Counted from the stretch's first letter, positions 31,430 to 39,688 are shown. The stretch is 40,037 nucleotides of DNA from an uncultured Clostridia bacterium (GCA_937907055.1 CALCTW010000036.1:1-40037), one strand, 5' to 3'. Numbers and translations: made by a program. Notes: generated by a model not told the origin, from the sequence alone.

Positions 31430-31562
31430 GGCGCCCGCAGGCGCCGGAATCCTACGTATCCCGCGGCGCAGCCGCGAATCAGCGGCCGAAAGGCCGCAAT
31501 CGGGGCCGAAAGGCCCCCGTGCTCCTTGTGCCGCCGCCACCGGCGGCGGCACGGGGAAGGAG
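31430..31562 (+). repeat. Array of five consecutive GC-rich hairpins
   Basis: Five perfect short stem-loops follow one another: GGCGCC/GGCGCC (31430-31445), CGCGGC/GCCGCG (31462-31476), GCGGCC-GAAA-GGCCGC (31482-31497), GGGGCC-GAAA-GGCCCC (31502-31517), and an 11-bp stem GTGCCGCCGCC/GGCGGCGGCAC (31528-31552) extended by CTCCTT/AAGGAG (31522-31527 with 31557-31562). Two have GAAA (GNRA) tetraloops. There is no T-tract. It starts 15 bases after the DUF6273 gene, so it would form the 3' end of that mRNA. It may be a dispersed intergenic repeat family or an RNA-stabilising 3' element. Confidence 0.85.
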
Positions 31563-31745
31563 AAACCTGTCGATGGGATGACGATCACCGGAGCTTTTGT
31601 CAGGGGTCGTACCTTCCTTGAGGAACAAGTGAACTGAGATGGAAATACACAAAACGGCCGCGCAGGAAAGGAAGGTGTCGATAAAACCGTAATACATCAA
31701 AATTACGATTTTGAGGCATCTGCCATAGCCGGGACAGCCGAAAAA

Positions 31746-31792
31746 AGCAGGTATATCAAGGGTTTACGCCCTTCGGTATGCCTGCTGTTTTC
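31746..31792 (+). terminator. Intergenic terminator-like hairpin
   Basis: AGCAGG (31746-31751) pairs with CCTGCT (31781-31786), with an inner AAGGG/CCCTT (31758-31762 with 31769-31773) and GTTTTC after. Confidence 0.6.
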
Positions 31793-32030
31793 ATATCCTG
31801 ACGGATTTTGTACCTGCTTTTCGCTTGTTATGACTGATCCATAAGTTTATCGCCGATCACATTTTCAGCGCGGTAATCGGCACCACAAATATGCCATCCG
31901 GCCGGCGGTAAACTGCGTTGGACATACCGCAGATCACACAGAGGACTGCGGGCGGTTTCCCTTTTGGAGATACTCGGATTCTTTCATATCCTTGTTCCTT
32001 CGGACGATTGGCTTTTGAACAATTATCTCC

Positions 32031-32115
32031 CGTTCGGTCGGATTTTGCAACACCATTCGGTCGGATTTTATAATAACATTCGGTCGGATTTTACAATGCC
32101 ATTCGGTCAGATTTA
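32031..32115. repeat. Four tandem 23-bp repeats
   Basis: CATTCGGTCGGATTTT (first copy CGTTCGG..., last copy GGTCAGATTTA) recurs with an exact 23-bp period at 32031, 32054, 32077 and 32100. The 16-base core is conserved and the 7-base joiner (GCAACAC, ATAATAA, ACAATGC) varies. 23 bp is not a whole number of codons, so the repeat is unlikely to be coding. No inverted symmetry is evident. It could be a regulator-binding array or a simple minisatellite. Confidence 0.85.
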
Positions 32116-32412
32116 TGAAAATTAACCGGTCAATTTCTGCGAAATCGTACGGCCAAAAACATAAGCGTTGGCACGACGCGCAGTCGCAGGAGAATTTTGC
32201 GATCAATATGGGGGTTGGAGCATAGCACCGACAAGCAGAACCGGCGCTTTCCGGGCAACGGAAATACTCCTGTTTTTGCGTTTGTGTACACGAAGGTATT
32301 GCTTGCCGGGGAAGTATGACTCATTTGCTCATTTGGCGGCAGAGAATGTGTAAGCGTAAACAGCACATTCACATCAAGTACGATGGAGCGGGGTTCATCC
32401 CTCTCGGTATGC

Positions 32413-32450
32413 TTATGAAAAAGAAAACGGTGTGACCGAAGTCACACCGT
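32413..32450 (-). terminator. Terminator of the uxaC-eda operon
   Basis: On the minus strand ACGGTGTGAC-TTCG-GTCACACCGT is a perfect 10-bp stem with a UUCG loop, followed by TTTCTTTTTC. It lies about 100 bases past the eda stop. Confidence 0.9.
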
Positions 32451-32551
32451 CAATCCTCGGAAGTGCTGAAATATCGGCATTTCCATTCATTTTTACTTAT
32501 TACGGTTTTACGAGCACCCACCTATTGGCGTAGCCGTTGGTGATGCGTATA

Positions 32552-33511
32552 TTACTTCTGCAGCAGATGGAAAGCGAAGCCCGCGATTTCTTCATTCATG
32601 TAGATGAACTTCTTGCGACCGTCGGGGGTGAAGGTGGCGGTGCTTTCATCGAAGGTGAAGCCGCGCTGTTCCAGATGCCACTGGGCGCGTTCCACATTCA
32701 GGGTGCCCAGCGCGATGTGGCCGTGCGCTCCGCGGACCTGCAGCTTGTGCATTTCCACGGGGCCGATGAACATGCCCTTTTCGCTCTCGCGTTCGATGGG
32801 CAGGCCCAGCAGACGGCTCATCTTTTCCGCTTCAGCCTTGGCGGCTTCGGCGTTGTCATTGTTCATGCCGATGTGGATGATGGAGAAGCCCAGCATCTTC
32901 TGCACGGCGTCACGGGCGATGGTTTCGATCTTGTCCCAGGCGCCCTGATTGATCAGATCCTCCGGCACCATCCAACTGCCGCCGCAGGCCGCGATCTTCG
33001 GGAAGGCCAGGTATTCGCACAGGTTCTTCTCGCTGATGCCGCCGGTGGGGACGAACATCATATCGCCGTAGGGAGCGCTCATGGCCTTGATGAGCTTCAG
33101 GCCGCCCAGCGCCTCGGCAGGGAAGAACTTGACCGTCTTCAGACCCAGCGCGATGGCCGCTTCCACATCAGAGGGATTGGCGCAGCCGGGCAGGACGGGA
33201 TAGCCCTTTTCGATGCAGTGCTTGACCACAACGGGGTTGAGGCCGGGGGAAACGATGTAACCGGCACCGGCGGCCCAGGCGCGGTCGGCCTGTTCGCAGG
33301 TGAGGACAGTGCCGGCACCCAGCAGCACCTCGGGCAGGGCTTCGTGTACCAGACGGATGGCTTCTTCAGCGGCATCGGTGCGGAAGGTGATCTCGGCAAC
33401 AGGCAGGCCGCCCTTGCTGAGCGCGGTGCACAGCGGCACGGCATCCGCCGCGTTCTTGACCTTGATGACCGGGACGAGGCCGGCCAGAGAGAGCTTCTTG
33501 AGCATATCCAT
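32552..33511 (-). CDS. eda: KDPG/KHG aldolase fused to a VOC-type domain
   Basis: This protein of 319 residues has an aldolase domain (1-205) with VAEITFRT (catalytic Glu40), GAGTVLT, SPGLNP, LPGCANP, TVKFFPAE (Schiff-base Lys128) and PTGGI. It splits 2-keto-3-deoxy-6-phosphogluconate to pyruvate and glyceraldehyde 3-phosphate. The usual protein is about 210 residues. Here about 110 more (208-319) begin FSIIHIGMNNDN and continue through GHIALGTLNVERAQWHLEQR to GFAFHLLQK, matching a glyoxalase/VOC (vicinal oxygen chelate) half-barrel. The added role is unknown; it could bind a keto-sugar or assist dimerisation. It lies 37 bases after uxaC in the same operon. Confidence 0.92.
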   Translation of the reverse strand: MDMLKKLSLAGLVPVIKVKNAADAVPLCTALSKGGLPVAEITFRTDAAEEAIRLVHEALPEVLLGAGTVLTCEQADRAWAAGAGYIVSPGLNPVVVKHCIEKGYPVLPGCANPSDVEAAIALGLKTVKFFPAEALGGLKLIKAMSAPYGDMMFVPTGGISEKNLCEYLAFPKIAACGGSWMVPEDLINQGAWDKIETIARDAVQKMLGFSIIHIGMNNDNAEAAKAEAEKMSRLLGLPIERESEKGMFIGPVEMHKLQVRGAHGHIALGTLNVERAQWHLEQRGFTFDESTATFTPDGRKKFIYMNEEIAGFAFHLLQK

Positions 33512-33548
33512 AAGAGAGTTCCTCCTTATATGAAATGAACTTTATGAA

Positions 33549-34949
33549 TTACAGTTTGAAGTAGTCGCGGGCGTTGTTGAAGCTGATGTCGCGCACGACC
33601 TGCTTGAGGTATTCGATGTCATTGGGATATTCGCCGTTCTCCACCAGATTGCCGATGTAGGCGCACAGGATGCGGCGGAAATATTCGTGACGGGGGTAGC
33701 TGATGAAGCTGCGGCTGTCGGTGAGCATACCCACGAAGGTGGACAGCACACCCAGATCGGACAGGGACTTGAGCTGCTCGGTCATGCCGTTCTTGTTATC
33801 CAGGAACCACCAGGCGCTGCCCATCTGGATCTTGCCCTTCACGCCGCTCTGCTGGAAGTTGCCGGTCATGGTGCCGATGGCGCTGTTGGCGGCGGCATTG
33901 AGGGAGTAGAGGATGGTGCGGGGCAGGGCGTTATCGGCAGCCTGCGCGTCCATCAGACGGGAAAGCTTGTAGGCGATGGGCTCATCGATGATGGAGTCAA
34001 AGCCGACATCGGGGCCGTACTGACGGAACATGGCGGTGTTGTTGTTGCGCATGGCGGCAATGTGATACTGCTGAGACCAGTCGCGCGCGGCGTACATCTT
34101 GCCCAGACCCACGAGCAACAGGGTCTTGTAGCTTTCAACGCAGGCGGCATCGGCGGCTTCGCCGTTCATCGCGGCCTTGAAGGCACGATCGGCCTTGCCC
34201 CAATCCATCTCGCCGTAGGGGACGGTATCCAGCGCGTGGTCGGATACGCGGGCGCCGCAGGCATGGAAGTAATCCATACGCTTTTCAAGGGCGCAAAGCA
34301 CATCCTGTGCGTTGTTGATGGCAACGCCGCTCACGGCAGCCAGCTTTTCGATGTAGGCCTTGTAGCCCTCGCGGTCGATATTGATGGCCTTGTCGGGGCG
34401 GAAGGTGGGCAGCACACGCGCCTTCAGGGTGCCCTGCGCGGCGATCTGCTTGTGATAGGCCAGATCATCCACGGGATCATCGGTGGTGCAGATGGTATCG
34501 ACATTGAAACGGTCGATCAGCTTCTGTCCGCGGTATTCTTCGGTGGCAAGCAGGGCGTTGGCCTTGTCATAGATGGCATCGGCAGTCTCTTCGGTGAGGA
34601 CATCGTAGATGCCGAACACACGCTGCAGCTCCAGATGCGTCCAGTGATAGACGGGATTGCCGATCGCGCCGCGCAGGCTCTTGGCGAAGGCGCGGAACTT
34701 TTCACGGTCATCGCCGTTGCCGCGGATGAGCTCCTCATCCACGCCGCAGGCCAGCATGAGACGCCACTTGTAGTGGTCGCCGCCGAGCATGAGCTCCGTA
34801 ATGGAACGGAACTGCTTGTTTTCCGCGATCTGCTGCGGGATCAGGTGGCAGTGATAATCGCAGATGGGCATATCCTTGGCCGCTTCGTGGAACAGGATCC
34901 GCGCGGTCTCGGTGTTCAGCAGGAAGTTTTCATCCATGAAAGGCGTCAT
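33549..34949 (-). CDS. uxaC: Glucuronate/galacturonate isomerase
   Basis: This protein of 466 residues is full length for uronate isomerase: MDENFLLNTETARILFHEAA, the metal-site motif ICDYHCHLIPQQIAENK, LMLACGVDEELIRGNGDDREKF, TICTTDDPVDDLAYHK, the late HIAAMRNNNTAMFRQYGPDV and DSRSFISYPRHEYFRRILCA. It converts D-glucuronate to D-fructuronate and D-galacturonate to D-tagaturonate, the first step of hexuronate breakdown. With the KDPG aldolase downstream it forms the two ends of that pathway; the reductases, dehydratases and KDG kinase (uxaB/uxuB, uxaA/uxuA, kdgK) are not in the window. It is first in the operon, behind a promoter carrying a CRE-like site. Confidence 0.97.
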   Translation of the reverse strand: MTPFMDENFLLNTETARILFHEAAKDMPICDYHCHLIPQQIAENKQFRSITELMLGGDHYKWRLMLACGVDEELIRGNGDDREKFRAFAKSLRGAIGNPVYHWTHLELQRVFGIYDVLTEETADAIYDKANALLATEEYRGQKLIDRFNVDTICTTDDPVDDLAYHKQIAAQGTLKARVLPTFRPDKAINIDREGYKAYIEKLAAVSGVAINNAQDVLCALEKRMDYFHACGARVSDHALDTVPYGEMDWGKADRAFKAAMNGEAADAACVESYKTLLLVGLGKMYAARDWSQQYHIAAMRNNNTAMFRQYGPDVGFDSIIDEPIAYKLSRLMDAQAADNALPRTILYSLNAAANSAIGTMTGNFQQSGVKGKIQMGSAWWFLDNKNGMTEQLKSLSDLGVLSTFVGMLTDSRSFISYPRHEYFRRILCAYIGNLVENGEYPNDIEYLKQVVRDISFNNARDYFKL

Positions 34950-35017
34950 CGAGGGTTCCTCCTCAGATATTGATATTGTGGGATCAGTTTTTATTCCGCT
35001 TTGCGGAAGACAAGTGC

Positions 35018-35046
35018 ATTATAAATCATGTAAGCGCTTTCGTCAA
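35018..35046 (-). promoter_or_regulatory. Promoter of uxaC-eda with a CRE-like operator in the spacer
   Basis: On the minus strand TTGACG (35046-35041), exactly 17 bases, then TATAAT (35023-35018). The spacer and the edge of the -35 box hold CGAAAGCGCTTACA (35042-35029), near the catabolite-responsive-element consensus TGWAANCGNTNWCA. A CcpA-type or LacI-family regulator bound there would block polymerase, giving glucose repression or uronate control. Confidence 0.85.
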
Positions 35047-35103
35047 GGTAAAATGCGCAAAGTTCATGGGCTGATCCGGCGAAAAAATGCGCGGATACGG
35101 CAG

Positions 35104-35144
35104 GAAACAAAACAAAAAGCGCGCGGCCGGGCAGGGCAGCGCGC
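35104..35144 (-). terminator. Terminator of the caspase-like gene
   Basis: On the minus strand GCGCGC (35144-35139) pairs with GCGCGC (35124-35119), followed by TTTTTGTTTTG. It separates this gene from the uxaC promoter. Confidence 0.8.
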
Positions 35145-35172
35145 GGAAGCGCGTGATGAGGGGAGGGGCTGC

Positions 35173-36708
35173 TCATTCCAGCCGGAAAGGCTCGCTTTCC
35201 GCGGTGAAGACCGTGCCGGAACAGACGGCGCGCGCCGATACTGTATAGATCCCGACGGGCGCGGGGTCATTCTGATCGTTGAGGCCGTCCCAGACGAGCG
35301 CGGTGCCGTCCGGCAGCAGGTTCTGCGGACGGGAGGGGCGGGAATAACACAGATGACGCACGACGCGGCCTTCCGCGTCCCGGATGCTGACGGAGAGCGT
35401 GCAGGGCTGATCATGACGGATGAGAAGCACGGCCTCCGCGCCTTTTTCGGGCGAAAACGCGTAAGGCGTTTCGATGGATACATGCAGTTCTGTATCTTCG
35501 GGCTGGGCATTGATCAGCTTTTCATAAAGCAGCACGGGCGAACCCTCCCGGAGGGTGTACAGATGCACGATGGCGTAGCCGGAATTATCACCGTGACCGG
35601 CGTCATCCGCGATCCGGATGGTGCGCTGCTTCTGTCCGGGAGTAAGCAGTTCGCCCTCCGCGGTATCTTCTGTGATCTCGCTTTGGTCAAACTGCCATAC
35701 GCCCTGACGGAAATAGATGATCTGATAGAAAAGACGGGCTTCCCGGGTGACGGTGAAGGAGAAGGAGACCTCGCTTCCGCCGCCGCTGAGCACGGAATTG
35801 TCAAATTCAATGTCTGTGACCGCGGCCTCGGGGAAGGGGAACAGTTCATTGACGGTGTAAACGACGGCCGGGCTGTTTTCCGGGTAGCACTGCGCGGTGC
35901 AGAGGGCGTAATCGGCAGTCAGGGAAGCGCGAAGCTCGGCAAGGGTGATCTGACCGTCTTTATCTTCATCCGCGAAGGCCTCGCCGTACAGCCCCAGCGC
36001 GCGGGAGAGCAGCACGGAGAAGAAGGAGGCGGAATAGGTATCCTGCCCGTCCTTGTAGTAAAAGCTCTGCTCGTTGCCGCCGGCAGAGCACAGCACCTGA
36101 ATGCCGGTCCCCTCAAACACATTGGGCGCGTCGGTGTCCGTGCCCTTGCCGAGCATCATGCCGGAAAAGCAGGTATCGGTGATGAGGAGCACCTGCCCGG
36201 GGATCTGCTGCAGGATCTGCGAAAGGGAGAGCGCGGGGACTGTGAACTCCCGCTGACCATCCGAAAAGACAAAGGAGAACGGGCTGTCGGGATGATCCTG
36301 ATCGACCAAACCGTGCGTGGCGATGTAGATGACCGAAATATCATTCTCTGTTGTACCCGAAAACGCGTCCCGGACCATCATGGAAAGCAGCGAAGCGGAA
36401 AGCGCGGCATCGCTGACGGAGATGATGCTCTCATAACCGTTGCGGTCGCGCTCCAGCACAGAGGCAAAAAGCTGCGCGCCGCTGCGGGCCCCCGGATCGG
36501 TATCGGCGTAGGTGACGAAATGATCGCAGCTGATCAGGAGGGCGCGGCGTCTGGTGACGGGCAGCGCTGCTTCATCATCTGCCGGAGGCAGGGCGGACAG
36601 ATCATCGGCGGTAGTTTCCGCCGCGAAGGCCGGGGCGAAGGGGCGAAGCGACCCTGCCAGCCCTCCGAACAGGCAGAAAAGGAGAAGAAGCGTCAGAAAA
36701 CGTTTCAT
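35173..36708 (-). CDS. Secreted caspase-like (C14-type) peptidase with EF-hand and FlgD-like domain
   Basis: The start is the ATG at 36708 (511 residues), with a signal peptide MKRFLTLLLLFCLFGGLAGS and probable cleavage after FAPAFAA; the frame is open upstream without a ribosome site. The peptidase domain (about 52-290) begins TRRRALLISCDHF and carries IYIATHGLVDQ (His132) and LLITDTCFSGMM (Cys180), the His-Cys dyad of caspase-like enzymes. An EF-hand-like loop DEDKDGQITLAE (247-258) suggests calcium dependence. The C-terminal part (about 300-511) is beta-rich and ends in a FlgD/Ig-like block with GTALVWDGLNDQND and GIYTVSARA. It is exported. Its substrate is unknown; no immunity or partner gene is evident beside it. 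Confidence 0.88.
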   Translation of the reverse strand: MKRFLTLLLLFCLFGGLAGSLRPFAPAFAAETTADDLSALPPADDEAALPVTRRRALLISCDHFVTYADTDPGARSGAQLFASVLERDRNGYESIISVSDAALSASLLSMMVRDAFSGTTENDISVIYIATHGLVDQDHPDSPFSFVFSDGQREFTVPALSLSQILQQIPGQVLLITDTCFSGMMLGKGTDTDAPNVFEGTGIQVLCSAGGNEQSFYYKDGQDTYSASFFSVLLSRALGLYGEAFADEDKDGQITLAELRASLTADYALCTAQCYPENSPAVVYTVNELFPFPEAAVTDIEFDNSVLSGGGSEVSFSFTVTREARLFYQIIYFRQGVWQFDQSEITEDTAEGELLTPGQKQRTIRIADDAGHGDNSGYAIVHLYTLREGSPVLLYEKLINAQPEDTELHVSIETPYAFSPEKGAEAVLLIRHDQPCTLSVSIRDAEGRVVRHLCYSRPSRPQNLLPDGTALVWDGLNDQNDPAPVGIYTVSARAVCSGTVFTAESEPFRLE

Positions 36709-36845
36709 GGCGGCCGTTTCTCCTTTCTCTGTGTTGTCCTGCGTGTGATGATGCTTCATTATAACACATCGCCCCGCGTTTGACCACTTTTCGATCATGG
36801 CAGAACAGAGGCAGGATACAGCACAATGAAAAGACAGCGGGCGCA

Positions 36846-36875
36846 TTGCCCGGACACGGTGAAATGTGATAAAAT
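36846..36875 (+). promoter_or_regulatory. Promoter of the class-I amidotransferase hydrolase gene
   Basis: TTGCCC (36846-36851), an 18-base spacer and TAAAAT (36870-36875), followed by GGAGGG ahead of the start. Confidence 0.6.
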
Positions 36876-36903
36876 ACCGGTATAAAGCTATGGAGGGATG
36901 ACA

Positions 36904-37641
36904 ATGATCCTGAACGGTGTTACGCCTACGATGACAGAGAACGGTGTCAATCAGATCGTACAGGTCAATCGTGATTATATGGACGGCATTCTGCGCGCCG
37001 GCGCGATGCCGGTGTTATTGCCCCTGCCGGAGGAGAAGGATGCAGCCGGTGTGATCGACGTGCTTTTTGATCAGCTGGACGGCATTCTGTTTACCGGCGG
37101 CGGAGATCTGCAGCCCTGTCTGTACGGGCAGGAGAATACTTTTTCCGGCAAGCCGGAGCCGGAGCGGGACGCGATGGAGCTGCCCCTGATGCGGCGTTGC
37201 ATCGCGGAAAAGAAGCCCTTCTTCGCCATCTGCCGCGGTGTTCAGGTGATGAATGTGGCGCGGGGCGGTACGCTTGTGCAGGATCTTACGAATGAAATGC
37301 CCGGCACCATGCCCCATCAGCGGATGGATATCCCGAAGTCTCCCGCGCATTCTGTGGTGATCGAGAAAGACACCCTGCTTTCGGATATTCTGGGGACGGA
37401 TACCATCATGGTGAACAGCCGCCATCATCAGGCCGCGGGCGTGCTCGGCAAGGATCTGATCCTCTGCGCGAAGGCGGAGGACGGCGTGACAGAGGGGCTG
37501 TGGCTGCCGGAGCATCCCTTCGCGCTGGGCGTACAGTGGCATCCGGAATCGCTGGCGATGAAGGATGAGATGGCGCAAAAGCTGTTCGATGCCTTTGTGA
37601 AGGCGTGCGAACACGCGAAGACAGGTGAAAATATGGCGTAA
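36904..37641 (+). CDS. C26 gamma-glutamyl hydrolase / glutamine amidotransferase-like protein (PuuD type)
   Basis: The start at 36904 (245 residues, MILNGVTPTMTENGV) is preferred over the ATG at 36898 because GGAGGG abuts the latter. The fold is class I amidotransferase: GILFTGGGDLQPCLYG, AICRGVQVMNVARGG (nucleophile Cys in ICRG), VNSRHHQAAGVLG, and ALGVQWHPESLA (His and Glu of the triad). Family members such as PuuD cleave gamma-glutamyl-GABA, or hydrolyse other gamma-glutamyl compounds. No polyamine genes are nearby, so the substrate is open. Confidence 0.92.
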   Translation: MILNGVTPTMTENGVNQIVQVNRDYMDGILRAGAMPVLLPLPEEKDAAGVIDVLFDQLDGILFTGGGDLQPCLYGQENTFSGKPEPERDAMELPLMRRCIAEKKPFFAICRGVQVMNVARGGTLVQDLTNEMPGTMPHQRMDIPKSPAHSVVIEKDTLLSDILGTDTIMVNSRHHQAAGVLGKDLILCAKAEDGVTEGLWLPEHPFALGVQWHPESLAMKDEMAQKLFDAFVKACEHAKTGENMA

Positions 37642-37752
37642 AAACCGTGCTTAAAACCCCGTTTTTGAGGGTAAAAAGGGCGGTTTTGAGGCTTATTTTC
37701 ATGCTTCTATATTTTGACATTTTTACGCAAAACAGAAGGATGAGAGGGAACG

Positions 37753-38451
37753 ATGACAAGGATCGCGCTGATCGGAGATCTTCACGGGAACAAGCCCGCG
37801 ACACTGGCGCTGGAGGAAGACCTGAAAAAGCGGAATGTGGACCGTATCTGGTGCCTGGGGGATATCGTGGGCAAGGGGCCTGACAGCGCGTTTACCTGCG
37901 ACTGGGCCAGGGCGCATTGTGAGATCATTCTCAGCGGCAACTGGGATGAAGGCGTGGCGCTGCGGCAGTTTCCGCGCGATTCCTACTACTGGGATCAGCT
38001 GGGCGAGGAGCGGATGCGTTACCTGACCACATTGCCGAGGGAGATGGAATGCTGGTTTTCCGGCGCGCATATCCGCATGTTCCATGGCCGTCATGTGATG
38101 GAAAAGCTGCTGCAGCTTTATGCCGATGAAGAAGAATGGGGCCCGTATTTCAAGCCGGACTTCGATACCATCCTGTATGCGGACGCGCACAAGCACGGCC
38201 TGCGTCTGCTGCGCTACGGACGCCGGCTGGTGAACAGCGGCAGCGTGGGCAACGGAACGGGGTTCAATCAGGTGCAGTACTGCATCATGGAGGGTGAAGA
38301 GGGCGCGAAGGAAAAATCGCCGCTGCTGTTCACCTTCATTGCCGTACCGTATGACTATGAGCAGGCCGCGCGGGACGCGGAGAATACGGAGCTGCCCGGC
38401 AGGGAAGCCTATATGAACGAGGTGCGGACGGGCGTTTATTCCAGAAGATGA
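37753..38451 (+). CDS. Calcineurin-like metallophosphoesterase (YfcE/MJ0936 type)
   Basis: This protein of 232 residues has the metal-binding series GDLHGNKPA, CLGDIVGKGP, LSGNWDEGV, FHGRH and VNSGSVGNGTG. The usual GHTH is replaced by ADAHKHG, which keeps two His but not the Gly-His start, so the metal site may be slightly altered. It resembles small bacterial phosphodiesterases; the natural substrate is unknown. It starts 111 bases after the C26 hydrolase on the same strand; no terminator is visible between them. Confidence 0.88.
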   Translation: MTRIALIGDLHGNKPATLALEEDLKKRNVDRIWCLGDIVGKGPDSAFTCDWARAHCEIILSGNWDEGVALRQFPRDSYYWDQLGEERMRYLTTLPREMECWFSGAHIRMFHGRHVMEKLLQLYADEEEWGPYFKPDFDTILYADAHKHGLRLLRYGRRLVNSGSVGNGTGFNQVQYCIMEGEEGAKEKSPLLFTFIAVPYDYEQAARDAENTELPGREAYMNEVRTGVYSRR

Positions 38452-38561
38452 TCGCCGCGTCAGCGCTGTTACCGGACAGGCGAAAAAGCGGCTTGAACGA
38501 TCGGATGACGCCGGTTATTCGGGCGGCACCGCGGATGCTTTGTATCAAAATTGTTCATCCG

Positions 38562-38590
38562 TTGACAAGCAAAACAGGAAAATTTATAAT
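38562..38590 (+). promoter_or_regulatory. Fully consensus promoter of asnA
   Basis: TTGACA (38562-38567), exactly 17 bases, TATAAT (38585-38590), with a leader of about 33 bases to the ATG. No T-box or other leader structure is visible, so asnA is probably made at a high basal rate. Confidence 0.93.
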
Positions 38591-38629
38591 GACCCAAGAT
38601 ATTGTATACCATTTGGGGAGGGATCGATC

Positions 38630-39637
38630 ATGAGCAAAACATTTATTCCCGAGGGCTACAAAGCCTCGCTTTCACTTTATGAGACCCAGGAAGCCATTGA
38701 GCTGATCAAGAAGACCTTTCAGGATAATCTGTGCAAGGCCCTGAAGCTGCGCCGCGTTTCCGCGCCGCTGTTCGTGGACGGCGCGAGCGGACTGAACGAT
38801 GACCTGTCCGGCTGGGAGCGCGCTGTCGGTTTTGACATCAAGGAGACCGGCGCGCAGGCGCAGGTGGTGCATTCACTGGCCAAGTGGAAGCGCATGGCGC
38901 TGAAGCGTTACGGCTTCAAGACCGGCAACGGCCTGTATACCGATATGAACGCGATCCGCCGCGATGAGGATCTGGATAACCTGCACAGTGTGTATGTGGA
39001 CCAGTGGGACTGGGAAAAGGTGATCGAAAAGGAAGAGCGCACGCTGGAGACCCTGAAGGAGACCATGCGCCGCATCGTGACCGCCATCTGCAACACCGCT
39101 GATGTGCTGGCGTGGCAGTATCCGCAGCTGAAGAACATGCTGGATCGTGATATCGTGTTCGTGACCACGCAGGAGCTTGAGGATATGTATCCCGGCAAGA
39201 ACGCCAAGGAACGCGAGAACGCCTTCCTGCAGGAGCATCACACCGCCGGTATCCTGCAGATCGGCGGCAAGCTGAAGAGCGGCGAACCGCATGACATGCG
39301 CGCGCCGGACTATGATGACTGGGAGATCAACGGCGATATCCTGTTCTGGAACGATATCCTCGGCTGCGCGTTTGAAGTGAGCAGCATGGGCGTGCGCGTA
39401 TCGCCCGAATCGCTGGATCGTCAGCTGACGCTGGCCGGCAAGGACGAGCGCAGGAGCATGCCGTTCCATCAGGCGCTGCTCAAGGGTGAGCTGCCCTATA
39501 CCATCGGCGGCGGTATCGGCCAGAGCCGTCTGAGCATGATCCTGCTCGGAAAATGCCATATCGGAGAGGTGCAGGCCTCGGTATGGGACGATAAGACGCT
39601 GCGTCTCTGCGAGGACAAGGGCGTTATGCTTCTGTAA
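38630..39637 (+). CDS. asnA: Aspartate-ammonia ligase (asparagine synthetase A)
   Basis: This protein of 335 residues starts at the ATG at 38630, seven bases after GGGGAGG. It matches AsnA (E. coli 330 residues): TFIPEGYKASLSLYETQEAI, FVDGASGLNDDLSGWERAV, VVHSLAKWKRMAL, GLYTDMNAIRRDEDLDNLHS, YVDQWDWEKVI, and the C-terminal GGGIGQSRLSMILLGKCHIG (class II synthetase motif 3). It makes asparagine from aspartate and ammonia with ATP. It stands alone behind its own consensus promoter and is the last gene with segment B codon use. Confidence 0.97.
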   Translation: MSKTFIPEGYKASLSLYETQEAIELIKKTFQDNLCKALKLRRVSAPLFVDGASGLNDDLSGWERAVGFDIKETGAQAQVVHSLAKWKRMALKRYGFKTGNGLYTDMNAIRRDEDLDNLHSVYVDQWDWEKVIEKEERTLETLKETMRRIVTAICNTADVLAWQYPQLKNMLDRDIVFVTTQELEDMYPGKNAKERENAFLQEHHTAGILQIGGKLKSGEPHDMRAPDYDDWEINGDILFWNDILGCAFEVSSMGVRVSPESLDRQLTLAGKDERRSMPFHQALLKGELPYTIGGGIGQSRLSMILLGKCHIGEVQASVWDDKTLRLCEDKGVMLL

Positions 39638-39688
39638 CTTTTATTTGATCAGACAGATATTTAGTAATAAAAGGAGATTTCTAAGATT

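Larger units (their letters stand above)
31563..32551. other. Gene-poor intergenic region between the DUF6273 gene and eda
   Basis: About 1 kb with no convincing gene. It holds a terminator-like hairpin (31746-31792), the 23-bp tandem repeats (32031-32115) and a minus-strand terminator (32413-32450). Short minus-strand frames (31934-32206, 32130-32372, and a fragment ending AVYRRPDGIFVVPITALKM near 31,870) look like relics rather than intact genes. The last of these reads like the C-terminus of a once-longer protein, but its start cannot be traced. Confidence 0.6.

Noticed and set aside
32031..32115. A CRISPR array
   Set aside because: The 7-base joiners are far too short for spacers, and no cas genes are present.
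33687..34973. A 428-residue plus-strand frame across uxaC
   Set aside because: Antisense to uxaC, which shows complete family motifs; no ribosome site or recognisable domain.
34864..36783. A 639-residue plus-strand frame opposite the caspase-like gene
   Set aside because: Composition is Gly/Arg/Asp-rich without motifs; the opposite strand has a signal peptide and catalytic motifs.
38452..38629. A T-box or amino-acid riboswitch ahead of asnA
   Set aside because: The leader after the consensus promoter is only about 33 bases and shows no specifier loop or antiterminator.
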